A stretch of 64,000 bases of DNA from Saccoglossus kowalevskii. Lineage: Eukaryota; Hemichordata; Enteropneusta; Harrimaniidae. Location of the stretch: assembly GCF_000003605.2 (NCBI RefSeq), contig NW_003155738.1, forward strand, positions 328,899-392,898, read 5' to 3'. Position 1 is the stretch's first letter; every line of letters starts with the position of its first letter. The position numbers and the translations under genes are program-made. The notes under the pieces are model-generated. The model had not been told where the DNA came from and ran no database searches. It saw only the letters and a list, made by a program, of their open reading frames with translations. Shown here in pieces: positions 48,296 through 59,815 of the stretch.

Positions 48296-50300
48296 CAATA
48301 AGCGAATTCGTAGACAGATGTGCGTACTTTGCGGTATTTATTCCGTACAATAATGATTCAGTTACAAAAATAACTCTTCTTTTTCATTTGTAGATGGTTT
48401 AAAAAAATATCGAAGTTCACGAGTTGGAAAGATAATGGCACAGACTAGACTACCGTATCGATTTTCCAAATTCATTATTGTCTAGCATATGCTTTATACT
48501 AGTAAACACTATATACGTATTTACAGTGATCCCCATTTCGATACCGTGGTATACACGTTTATTGTTAACGCCTAAATAGTAAAAAAGGGTTTCTACAGTA
48601 ACGAAAGCATCACATCTATAGCTATTTTATGTGACTCGTTTTGACACTTTCATGGCATTCTTAATTTGAAACGACAAATTATTCCCAGAATCGTAGTATA
48701 GTATTTTTCATACTTTACAACTGACACACGCGTTGCGACTCAACTGAAAATAGTGAATGTGAATGTAGTCTCTTTGACGTAAAAAAACATATAGAATATT
48801 CCGAACTCGTATACTGTTACGTAATATAACAAACCAACCCAAGATACATCGCACGGATTATCATTATATTCATTGCCATAAATGCATGTCTCTGTATTTC
48901 CTCATTGATTGGATACAAACAAATGAAGCAGCAATCCACGACATATTTTGTTAAAGAAATACAGATCATATATTGTAACATTTCTATTGATAATTCTTAG
49001 AAATTAAGTGATAGAAATGTAAATCATGTATCAAAGAAAATAAATAATAACTAAGTATTTACCAGGTACTTTAGTAATGGTAAATGTAGAGTTTTAGCAA
49101 TTAGAGATCAACGCGCAGCATATAATTCATATAAGGTAAAACAAAAGCAAACAACTCTAAGGTTGCTATAACTGGAAATATTTCTTATCTAGTCTTGTGA
49201 CAACAAGGAAGTAACCGAATGTGACAGTAAATACTGGTTTTACTAAAAACTGCTAGGACTATCGTAAATTGTGTGCTTAAATAATACACAGCTAATGCAC
49301 TATCGCCATAAATCTACAATATCGTAATATTAAATAGCAGTTGTCGTCACGCCGCGTATGTACGATATTGATTATCCCACAATCCATTGTTAAATCGGAA
49401 TGTACTAGTACGAGTTTTGAACTGGGCGCAATGTGCACTAATTACCACCGATGATGACTCAGTTTGTACTTGTTTATATAAAACGCACAATAATAAATGT
49501 CCCAGAAAATATGTGTCAGTCCGACTAAAACCAACGTAATGCGGGTGGTCGGACTTTTCTACACAGAATAATATTAGGTTTAGTTGAAATCCCAACAAGT
49601 CGTTATGCTGGAAATAGCTTCATTCAACACAACGGCAACACCAGACTGAAATGTCTACCCACCAATCCACACAAACACAACTTTCGGATACAACTAAATT
49701 TCGACTGCTACTTGAATATCACAACATCCATAATCAATTTCACTCAGGTTTAGGATAAAATACAGGAGAATTGACCTGTCCACGCAGACGAAATTAATTT
49801 GACTATTACACATCAAACCGCCATGCTGACTGCCCGGAGCCATGCAGACTTATTAATAAACAAAGTCATTCTAACACCATACTTAGATGGCGCTCTCACT
49901 ATTACCTGTTATATAGACAAACGAAAGAGTTGATCAAGCATCTAATGAAATGTAGCAGAGATATGTCAAATATGGATTTAATTATGTTGGATAAATATTT
50001 TGCTAATAATAAAAGATACAGACAAACAAATATAGGCTCTGATACTTCTAAATATTCATCTAATATTATTTTCAGTAATATGATATCCTTCGATATGTTT
50101 GACTGTCAGCATTCTTTATTCTATGTTTTTGTCATATTATCTCAAACCCTGCAAATAGAAGTGTGCATGGAATCATGGGAATAAACGGTGTGCATTGCCG
50201 TGTGATAACTGTCATAAAGGTGATTGACAGGTCATACTTGTTTACCACTCTGGAAGGACAATATGAATCTACCTGGTGTGCTTGTGATTTACATAATGTG

Positions 50301-50775
50301 ACCCATGGTAGATTGCTTTCAGAGTTTTATGCAACTATTCATATTATCTTGATGTAAATGGGTTATCATTAAATGTGTAAATAAATAAATAAATAATAAA
50401 AGATGTTCTCTGTGTGTTGCTTCTGCTATCAGCAGTGTCCTCCAGATTAACAGCGTCCAGTGTGAGTTCTGTGGGTTCCCCTCTCAATAGCAATAAGCAG
50501 ACATTTTGTTTCAGTATTGATACCGATTTTGTTTCACTATCAATTTGTCAATAATCCCCTGACTAAATTGACTGTTTTGTAACTGCTTAAGGCCCAGAGA
50601 ACACGGTGTTTTCAGACCAGTTTGTACTGCTAGGTAGACATTAAATTGCTGTATTTAATACTACTGGAACTTGAATAACACTTTCTCAGCATGGATATTG
50701 TTATTGAACGTAAATAGTTAGGTAGATAATTGGGGTATTAAAGGGAAGAGCTGACTCAATTTGTGAGGCCAGAGC
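50301..50775. other. No gene recognised; LINE-like tail at 50385
   Basis: A TAAATAAATAAATAAATAA simple repeat near 50377-50398 follows about 80 bases absent from the parental duplicate, and resembles a retroposon 3' tail. The rest shows nothing recognisable. Confidence 0.35.
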
Positions 50776-51300
50776 GTGCGAAGAGAGAGTATGAGAAGAG
50801 AGAAAACGAGCGTGAGGAGAGGGATGAGAGAGCAGCCAAACGTGAGGCTGAAACGTGAGGAAAGAGAAGAAGAACATGAAGCAATAGAGAAAGAGAAAGT
50901 AAGACAGCATGAAGCTTGGAGTGTTGAGGTTGCGTGCAGAAGCTTATGGTCAAAATGGAGGCGTAGAACACTTGGCGCAGACCATTATTATTTCTAGGGT
51001 CCAAAGCTACCATTGTTTGATGAGACTAGGGACGAGATGGACGCATTTATTTTAAAGTTTGAGCAATTTTCTGCAACTCAGAAATGGCCACGTGACAGTT
51101 GGGATATGAATCTTAGTGCATTATTGACAGGCAAAGCTTTGTATTTGTTTTCTGCATTGTCTGCAGCAGAGTCAACGATTATCACCCCAATTTGATAGAA
51201 TTGAAGGAAAGATTGAGCTTGAGATTTATTTCAGAGAGTCGTTGACGGAGACCGTCTTGATTTATGCTGAATAGAACAGCATTATCGAGATTGACAGAAA
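50776..51300 (+). mobile_element. Broken retrotransposon gag fragment
   Basis: A charged coiled segment (REEREEEHEAIEKEKVRQ) is followed after a stop by PKLPLFDETRDEMDAFILKF, then WPRDSWDMNLSALLTGKAL. This is the capsid N-terminal pattern of Gypsy-type gag proteins common in invertebrates. A stop at about 50996 and a frameshift near 51175 break it, and sequence after 51300 is not recognisable. No LTRs, protease or polymerase were found. Confidence 0.65.
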
Positions 51301-52425
51301 CAGCAAGGTGACATATTTCTAGCTGTGATGGATATGAATCAACTGTATCGTAGTCTGTCAACTAATCCGTAAATAAAAAAATGCGTTCTTTGGCCTAAAA
51401 TTAGACTGTTGGCGTATCCCGCAGCATTCGTATCAAACACAGATGACAGTAGCGGGGTGGAACGCATTGGGTCGCTTTATATCTGGAGCACCCCTACCAT
51501 GAAGAATATTTTGACTCATTCAGTAGTCCGCCAATTACACGGAATTTAAGAGATTTCTCAAAAGACACGTTCGTATGTGCAACAACAAAACCATGGTATC
51601 ATTCGTAGGAGTGTGGTCAATACGTCCTGAATTACTTTTTGTGCGGATTTCGACGCATTAAAAGTAAAATTATGTGCGTGTGTATGTGAGCGACATCTAC
51701 TGTTCAGTTCTTGTCGGGTGTGACTTCATAATTGATTCGCGACATCATACGTTTAGGAAAAAAATAATGAAAAAATGAACGAGTCTAATTAATGCTAATT
51801 TATTCGTTACTTCATAGTTATTCAATCGTACATATAGTGTCATATTAACTACTAGCAAATATGATATATTCCGAGCACAGTCTGTCCCTTTCATTTCATT
51901 ACCCGTCACCACTATATTAATTATGCTGCTGAGATAAAATTTCAAACATTAATTGGCTACAATGTTATACAAATAAACACACAGTTCGAGATTGTGAAGA
52001 CAAGTGGTAGGATATATATGAGTATGTTAAGAAGTAATACCCTTTTCGGTTTATCAATAACAGTATCGAGGGTTATGACTCAGTTGAAACAAGCATTGAG
52101 AATTTGGATACGATAGATTATTTAAAGAATTGTCCAAATTGCAATATAATACACTACACTATGAAACACCACAGCATAAATATTGCAGTCAAATTATTGA
52201 AATACAATGTTTTGTTATCGTTGTCATAAACTAATTGACCATATAATCAGCTTTGGTTCAAGTAGGTGATTGTATATTCAAGACTGTAACTAATCTAACC
52301 TGTATCTTATGTAATCAACACAAACTATATTCATTCTTTGCCTGTTTGAAATTTAATGTATTTGTGCATGCGTTTCATTTTAACCCTCCAGCCCTATTTT
52401 ATATTAATTGACAACCAAATCATTT
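51301..52425. other. No gene recognised
   Basis: AT-rich spacer between the gag fragment and the 3' end of the methyltransferase gene. Short frames only. Confidence 0.5.
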
Positions 52426-54568
52426 CTACTTAGAGCCTATAATATCACATTCAGTAGCATCAAATATGACCTCATCACCAACAACCTCGCAGCACTTGTC
52501 TTTCAAGAAAGACAGTAGGGTTATGATTTCATCTTTAGGCACCGATTTTCTAAAATCTAATTTCTGATGAAAAAAATCTAGCAATTTATTTCCATCGTCA
52601 GAGGTCTCGTCAAAACATTTTGTGGCAGTAATTGGTACATATCGTTTGATATTTTTGACGACCGCTAATTTTGATTCATGTCTCAGGAACTCCTCTACCA
52701 TTGTTGCTCCAAGTAGGTTTTTATTTGGGTCATACAAATATCTCCTGAAGTTCCTTCTACATTTCTCCCATCCTCCTGTATAAAAAAATAGAAAGTTATT
52801 TCATGGAAATATTATGAACACGATTGATATTGTGACCAACATTGAACATTCACATTTACATTGTGATTGTTATGCAAATATAGAACAATGAGTAGAGTTA
52901 AAAAAAATCCTGAAGTGAAGTCCAAACATTAGACTTGCTTGCAGTCTGTTGCGATTCCGATGAAAAATTCTTGAAAACTTACAAGCCCGAATCTGGCCGG
53001 TGATGTGAGGGCAGTTACACTCCTTGCAAGTCTGCTGGGATTTCGGGATTTTTTCAAGAGTTCATCTCAATCGCAACAGACTGAATTCAAGTCTATCCCA
53101 ACACGAGAGTGACCAGGTGTAAACATGACAATTGTTTAATAATGTGACGGTATTAATGCTAACGGAACTGGTCACTATTCATTATAAACCAAACAACATG
53201 CTTGTATGAGAAACGTTGGAGTTAATTAGTTGTACAGATTAAATACAATTAATCAGCTTGATGATTGCTGCAATGTGGTATAATGACATTGTTAACCAAG
53301 TAATCTAGGTAAAATCCAAATGCACAGTTTTACATTTCAACTGTAATGTTATGTTATGTAACTATACATAACAAGGAATGCAGTTATGTGTGGACAAATT
53401 GCATATAAAGTAATGATATAATAAACAACACTACATCTATATAGTATCTGTATCATAGCCATCTAATCTGAACTGTAACTTCCTATAAGATATTTATTAT
53501 TTACCTTCCTATTAATAATAACTTCATATTACTCACATCAAGGCAATTGGTTTTATTAATGCCATTAAGCATGTTACCATTCACATGTATGGATCATTGT
53601 GAGTTCAAGTTTATGAACTAGTGTTTCATGTATCATTGTCAATGTTCTTAAGCTATTACATTCACGGTTGGCTTACTCTAGTTCATTAGACCAAGGCAAT
53701 TGGTGATTATTTTATGAACAACATTTTAACGTACGTAGTGATGACAAATTTAATAGTTCCATTTACGTAGTATTGTTATTATTTTTTATTTGTATTACGT
53801 AATATTTTGATATACACTAGTAAAATATGAGATTATATACGTTCCATGTACCATAAACACGTTTCTATCCCGTATATTGACTTACCTCCAATCACTCTAA
53901 TTAGAATAATTCCTTTGTCATATAAACGATCATTGCATAACTCGGACACAACTTTTCTCCCGTCTCTAAAACAATTCACAGCATTACATATATGAATGAG
54001 ATGATATCTCTCTACAGTATTGCGGTCTTTCAGATAATCATTGATTTCCTGTGCATGGAACTCAAAGCTAACATTGTCCCACTTGCTCTCATGAGACTGA
54101 ACCAAAACTTTGAATTTCTCTAGAGGTTCCTTCGCTGGATCAACGACGCAATATCGTACTTTGGAATATTTCGCCACCAGTGCATTGATAAAGTATTCAT
54201 CTGCACTACCTAAAAAGTTACACGTACAAATGAATGTTAAGATCAATTATATCACTGTTACAATACCGTTACAATGACAAAAAACAACAGTAGGACGAAC
54301 AATAAGCCTTTAAAAATATACACCTACCATTTCCAGATCCAATGGCCAGTACATGCACTTCCGAAGATAGGTGTATTTGCATATTGGCAATCAGGTTATT
54401 TGCTTCCTCTTCATAATTATCCTCCCTAGTTTTGAGCCCATATTCCATTGCGGTTTCAAACCTATCGTGGTACTCCTTCAGAAATTCGTTTAGCTCCGAT
54501 ATATGTTGAGCCATTGAAATAAATTTCAGTTGAATGAGCTTGAAAACAGATGAACATTTAGTAGTCAT
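52426..54568 (-). CDS. Histamine N-methyltransferase-like methyltransferase (3 exons)
   Basis: Minus-strand exons 54514-54328 (or from an earlier ATG at 54568), 54209-53886 and 52775-52426 join in phase to 286 residues (304 from the upstream ATG), close to the 292 of vertebrate HNMT, a cytosolic SAM-dependent enzyme that methylates histamine. Seen features: a helical N-terminus (HISELNEFLKEYHDRF), motif I VLAIGSGNG split by intron 1, the acidic VVDPAKEPLEKFK end of the second strand, then YHLIHICNAVNCFRD, the GGGW turn after intron 2 and a C-terminal DFFHQKLDF segment. Family-level assignment is good. Substrate is unknown, since many invertebrate paralogues exist. The ATG at 54514 gives the family-typical length. 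Confidence 0.8.
52932..53093. repeat. Foldback (MITE-like) element in methyltransferase intron 2
   Basis: An arm starting GACTTGCTTGCAGTCTGTTG at 52932 is complementary, with a few mismatches over about 45 bases, to the block ending AACAGACTGAATTCAAGTC at 53093. It lies within the 1.1-kb intron, which otherwise shows no features. Confidence 0.65.
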
Positions 54569-55690
54569 AAAATAGCCCTGTTATTATCGAAACTAAAAAT
54601 TCCTTCCTTTACGTAATGTCCAACAAGGTGAGACAACTTGAAAAACAGACTCCTAGCTAAATGGCTGCTGTTTGATAGGAAAACAGAGAGTACTTTTCTA
54701 TTATATACTGAGAAAACTACTTGTGGGGTATAGGCTCTTTTACAGAATCAGATAACAAGTCAGTTACTTCGTGTTGAAAAGGACGACTACTTTATTGCGT
54801 GGTCTAAACACTACTGCCCCATGTCAGCCTTGACTCACACATGTGACAAGTTTACATTCTGGCGGGCAATCTCAAGTCACACTAACGTGATAGGCTATAA
54901 ACTATAGTGACGTAAAGTAAGATAAAGAATATCATGCGGTATCCCCAAATATGTTAATCCCAGAAATCTGCTCCCAACACTACTCCCCGTTAGTGAACTT
55001 TTACAACAATAGAGATGGGTCAAAAAGTGGTATTACTGGAAAGAACAGTACAACAAATGTTGGCGGGAAATTTAGCTATTCACATGAAAAACATCACTAT
55101 GCGTAAGTTCCTATCGAAGAAGGAATGATTTCAAGCTTGAACCATTTCCATACTTTTCGTACGTTGACCTCCTAATGCAAATTGTACGAGACAACTAGGT
55201 CAAATTCTGAATTTTGTTTCAAACAATCATAGTATTATAGGGTTTTAACATACATCATCAGATAAATAACTATTCTTAATATTACTGTTATTATTACTGA
55301 ATACTGACTTATATGAGACTTTTAATGAATAATTGTATTTTATTTTAAAGGATCAATACTGTAGAAAATACAAAGGGCACATAGAATATTAAAGGTATAT
55401 TAAAGACGTAAACAGCGCCACAGGGGTAAAAGTTTTACATTGTGACCAGCAGGATTAAAGATTTTAATATACATTCTACCAAATTTCATATTGTTGTGGT
55501 TAGTTTTTTTGTATTTAAACAATATTTCATTTTAATAATATAAACATACAACACAAAATATTACATAACATAGTGGTATAAGTGAAGAAAATTAAGAGAA
55601 AGAAAAAAGAGGAAAAAAATGTTGTGGTTAGTTGTTCAGTTAGTAGTGAATGTGTATTAACAATTAGTATCTGCGAATTATATGTGCATG
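54569..55690. other. Upstream of the methyltransferase gene, no further gene
   Basis: Likely holds the minus-strand promoter and 5' UTR, but no element is recognisable. Otherwise plain AT-rich sequence. Confidence 0.4.
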
Positions 55691-55694
55691 ATTT

Positions 55695-56385
55695 GGGAAT
55701 TTGACATGTGCATAACTAATGAGGTCACATGATTTGCTAACAAGTATACTTATGTGCACAATGAGTATTTAGTAGTAGTAAATGTGTATCTATATCACAT
55801 CTCATAGAATTAGATATGTACATAATTAATGAGGTCACACGACCAGCAAATTGTTTATTCAAATCGATTTACCCCTGTGCACAAAACGAAGTTAGTAGTA
55901 AATATGTTCCTATAACAGATCTCTCGAAATTAGATATGTTCATAATTAATGAGGTCACATGGCCTTCTAAAAAATTATGTAAATCTCCTCACCTATGTGC
56001 ACAATATCCATTGAGTAGTAAATGTTTATATATATAACAAATCTCTGGCAATTAGATAAGTGCGTAATTAATGAGATCACATGACCAGACATCCTCCCCT
56101 CCCAACTAACCCTTTACAATGTTACACATCGTCTGATTGGGGCCTTTCCAACAGGCGCATCCAATCAAACTTGTCCATTTGTTTAAAATAAAATACGCAT
56201 TCACCCAGGCTGACCCCGCACGGGTTGGTGGAGTCGGCACCAACAAACCGTGCGATTCGGACCAGACAAGTTTATTGAAATATCTTCATTTATGTGCACA
56301 ATATCCTGTTGTAAATGTAAATTTATAATAGATCCTTGGGAATAAGGTTTGCGAATAATTAATGAGGTCACCTGTCTAACTATAA
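55695..56385. repeat. About 120-bp tandem repeat array
   Basis: The word ATAATTAATGAGGTCAC or a close variant recurs near 55711, 55821, 55941, 56062 and 56353. Between copies TGTGCACAAT, GTAGTAAATGT and ATAACAGATCTCT-type blocks recur. The gap before the last copy holds an unrelated stretch of about 170 bases. Short open frames here come from the repeat. Confidence 0.75.
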
Positions 56386-57024
56386 TGCTGCATCCAAATA
56401 AACTAAAACAATTCTTCACACAATATGGATACAATTAATAATACACATTAACTGTGTATCTGCCAAGAATAATTGGAAATTAAATTTACTTTAAATGTCC
56501 ATAAAATTGATCATGTAAATGTGAATATAAACATATGCACAGATCAATTAGAAAATGAATGAAAATTCTAAATTAAAATGCAAAACTACCAAATTTGATC
56601 ATCTGCGATATTAATCATGCATCTGTGCCATAAAAATTGGTGTATGTAAACATATGAAAAACACGCCAAATTTAAATTGCCACTGCTTGTTTTTGCTTCA
56701 AATTGTGTCTTTTTTCCTACCTTTGTAAGACGAACGTCGAGTAGTTTAATAATTGGCAGCACACAATATTATAATGTACACTCTATACGGCCTACATACA
56801 ATTTGGTGACCTCACGATGACCTTTAATCGGGATCGTTTGTTCGGCTTATAATACTTGCTATACACAAATTAAAGATACTTACAGTAAGGTGGTACAAAT
56901 CACGTGATAATATAATGATAACCACGATAATAAATCCTAGCATATTAAAGAGAACGATCATATAGTATGGGTGGGTCATGCCAGAGGACAAGTTGAAACG
57001 TGGTCATCTGACTGATCTAAACTA
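56386..57024. other. No gene recognised
   Basis: AT-rich spacer between the tandem array and the long-TIR element. Confidence 0.5.
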
Positions 57025-57905
57025 AAGCAGCTCGCTTGATTTCACTATCGGTTATTTCGTTCGTCGTGGTGTCAAAGCGAAACGAGGGAGCAACAGTTCC
57101 ATTCTATGCGAGTTACCCTATTTTACCGACCTGAAATCAGGTCGGGCCGTAAACAGCCGTTTTTTTTTTATTTTCGCCTGAGGTTTCTACCTTTCTACTG
57201 TCGATGGGTCCCGAAACTATTTCCCTAATTATTCTGCGGACGATAGTCCGAAATTGGTCGAGCGAGCGAAATCCCCGTGTTTGCCACCATCTTGAATACA
57301 TTATCGTGACGTCACGACGTGTCACAGTCTCGATCAGATCTCGCCTTGATGTCCAGGAAATGGGTCATCCCCGTTCACGCATAGTTTATTCCAGAGGGAA
57401 GGTATTACTAAAAACTGGGGATTTTTTGTTCCCTTTTTTCTTTAATAAATGTAAAATGAACTGTAATGTATTGAAAATAATAAATAAAGTAATTTTAAAC
57501 ATAAAACATAAAACAATAAAATCAACACCCTGCCTGGAGCCTGTATAAATATACCAATTATAAAACTTTCTTTGTTAAATAAATAAACTGTATGTTTATA
57601 GTGATATCAGTTAATGACCTGATACCACTCGTTTTTATACTGCTTTACTGGTCATTTATGTTAGATTCAGATGTGTACCAGAAAGGTGCATGGTGATTTT
57701 CGGGGCCACTTCACAAGTGCGAGTATTTTGATATATAGCAACAATAACAGAAAATATCAAGAAACAAATCTTCAAAGTGCTGCATTTTGATGTGAGTGAT
57801 GTTTTTGTAGTTGCTAAACACCCTGACAGGTAATACGATTATCAAGTCCCTAAATAATGTATTGAATTGTAGAATTATTGAATTGTTATGCATATTATTG
57901 TATAG

Positions 57906-58028
57906 GCCAAACATATACTTGAATATGAAAAGTGAAGTAGGCATGAAATTCAGTGAGGAAATTGCCTGGTATTTAGATGAAGTAAAAGCTAAAGGACAAA
58001 AAGCAAGAAAGGCAATTATATATGTCAG
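57906..58028 (+). CDS. RecQ-helicase-like exon (fragment)
   Basis: An acceptor (ATTGTATAG) and a donor (CAG|GTTGGT) flank 123 bases encoding RPNIYLNM at the start and ARKAIIYVR at the end. This is the pattern that in RecQ-type helicases links the two RecA lobes (RPN..., then KTIIYCR). The usual Cys of IIYCR is Val here. Only this exon is seen, between two long inverted repeats, so it is probably a captured or remnant piece; other exons may be unrecognised. Confidence 0.45.
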
Positions 58029-58629
58029 GTTGGTATCACTGTAATATTTAATCGTGTTTTGTTTAGTGTACAATCATCAAGGAACAAATTTGTTTGTAAA
58101 ATTATTCTGATTTAAAATTTGATCATCCTCGTATATGGTTTATGATGAAAAAGTTATCGAAACTAGCATACTACTGCTATATCAAACTTGAAATTTGTAC
58201 ATTTAGCATTATAGTTGTTTTATACTTAATAAAGTTATTTTAACATTAGTTGAATTTGCCTTACAATATTTGAGGATAAATACTTCTAGCCTGATCAGAT
58301 GCTTATTATTTCATTGATCTTTCTGCCTCATACATAGCAAACTGGAAATGTTACGTTGTTTTTACCTAGATGGTCAGTAGGTGATCATGAAATTGATTGG
58401 CTGATAAATATAGCAAAGTGATAAGCCACATTGTAATATGTCATGCGACTTATGTACCTGTCATTACTGCACATGCTGCTGTGTGTGCAGACAATTGTGT
58501 CCATGTCAACACAAGCTTTAGCTCTCTTTTTTTGCAAACAATGAGAGGTGTAGTACTTATGCGATAACTCTACGCCTGAACGGGGACTAAAAAGAATATT
58601 CATAATCTGCAACTTAACATGCATAACCA

Positions 58630-58970
58630 TGCCACATTTTCCAAACAAACAAGATGGATGCCAGTCTGCAATCTTTGATTTGATTGTAAAACAAACAATC
58701 ACGGACATGTAATCTAAAATGTACAAATTTGAATGAAAATGACAAAGCACGTTCATGATACAATATTTCCAAAAAACAAGTAGACCGTCAGTCGGCTATC
58801 TTCGATCCAAATGCGAAACGAATCGCCAGACATGTATCCTAACATATATAAGGCATGTACCAAATTTGAACGAAAACTCACAAAGCATGCATAAGATATC
58901 ACATTTTCAAAAAACAAAATGGCTGCCGGTCAGCCATCTTGGATTGAATCAGTGAACGACATGTGCATAT
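58630..58970. repeat. Three direct repeats of about 135 bp
   Basis: Units begin near 58631, 58762 and 58900 with an ACATTTTCCAAAAAACAAG-like word, followed by a GTCAG.C.ATCTT block, GACATGTA and AAATTTGAA.GAAAA. They lie inside the long-TIR element. Confidence 0.6.
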
Positions 58971-59815
58971 ATCCCAGATGGTTCTGATATATGACTCCGG
59001 ACATACGGACTAATAAGTATATTTGAATCAGCTACAAAAATTCTAATACAATAGAATCATTCATTCTCACATTTTGTCTGCAGCCACTTTTGTACATCTG
59101 AATAGAATTGAACCCTTGTATGATATTACATTTTTATCTTCTTCTTAAATGAAGTATCATATACATCAATATACCATATGCTGGAGTTAATTTTCCGCAT
59201 GTACCATCTTCTTGGCTGAAAAGGATAAAAATAACTTATAATAAGTATTATACCACTATAGCATGCATACCAAAAATAGCATGCATAATATAGTACATTT
59301 ACTGAACTGTATAGAATAACTGACAAACGATATATCAAATTAAAATGTACTCACATATCTACTATATCAGAAAAAATCCCCAGTTTTCAGTAATACTTTT
59401 CCTCTGGAATAAACTATGCGCGAACGGGGACGTCTCATTTGCTGGACGTCAAGGCGGGATCTGATCGAGACTGTGACGCGACGTGCCGTCACGATAATTT
59501 ATTCAACATGGCGGCAAACACGGAGATTTCGCTGTTGTGTTCACATTTTCCGGGGTTTTCGTCGTGAAATTTATCAATTTCGGACGATCGTCCTCAGAAT
59601 AATTGGTGAAATAGTTTCGGGGCCCATCGACAGTAGAAAGGTAGAAAGGTGAGGTGAAAATAATAAAAAAAACGGCTGTTTACGGCCCGGCCTTATTTCA
59701 GGTCGGTAAAATAGGGTAAGTCGCATTAGGATGGAAATGTAGCTCCATGGTTTCGCGTTAACACCACGAAAGAAATAACCGACAGCGAAACCAAGCGAGC
59801 TACAGAACTGCAGCT

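Larger units (their letters stand above)
42652..50300 (+). pseudogene. Segmental-duplicate pseudogene of the RhoGEF 3' half
   Basis: Direct duplicate of 21382-28947. Recognisable exon relics: DH4 exons near 43313-43386, 43493 and 43647; PH exons 44423-44515 and 45024-45122; FYVE exons near 45685-45802 and 45983-46123; the start of the last PH exon near 46669; the final exon near 48391-48449. Lesions: a 13-nt deletion at about 43361 in the QRICRY exon; loss of the AG acceptor plus an in-frame TAA at 43673; deletion of the first PH exon (copy jumps at about 44350); a zinc-ligand Cys to Tyr change near 45795; deletion of PH2 core with a TAG at 46803. It has no DH start and no promoter of its own. 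Parts of the FYVE exons remain open. Confidence 0.85.
57025..59815. mobile_element. DNA-transposon-like element with about 400-bp terminal inverted repeats
   Basis: The left arm (about 57025-57430) and right arm (about 59368-59815) are reverse complements with scattered differences. Landmarks are CAGCTCGCTTG near the outer edge, TTACCCTATTTTACCGACCT, CTACCTTTCTACTGTCGATG and CCCCAGTTTT at the inner edge. The 1.9-kb interior has no transposase that I can recognise but contains a helicase-like exon and a small repeat array. No clear target-site duplication was found. Confidence 0.75.

Noticed and set aside
47753-48353. Long open frames across the N gap
   Set aside because: Most of their length is unknown bases; only the sequence left of the gap is informative.
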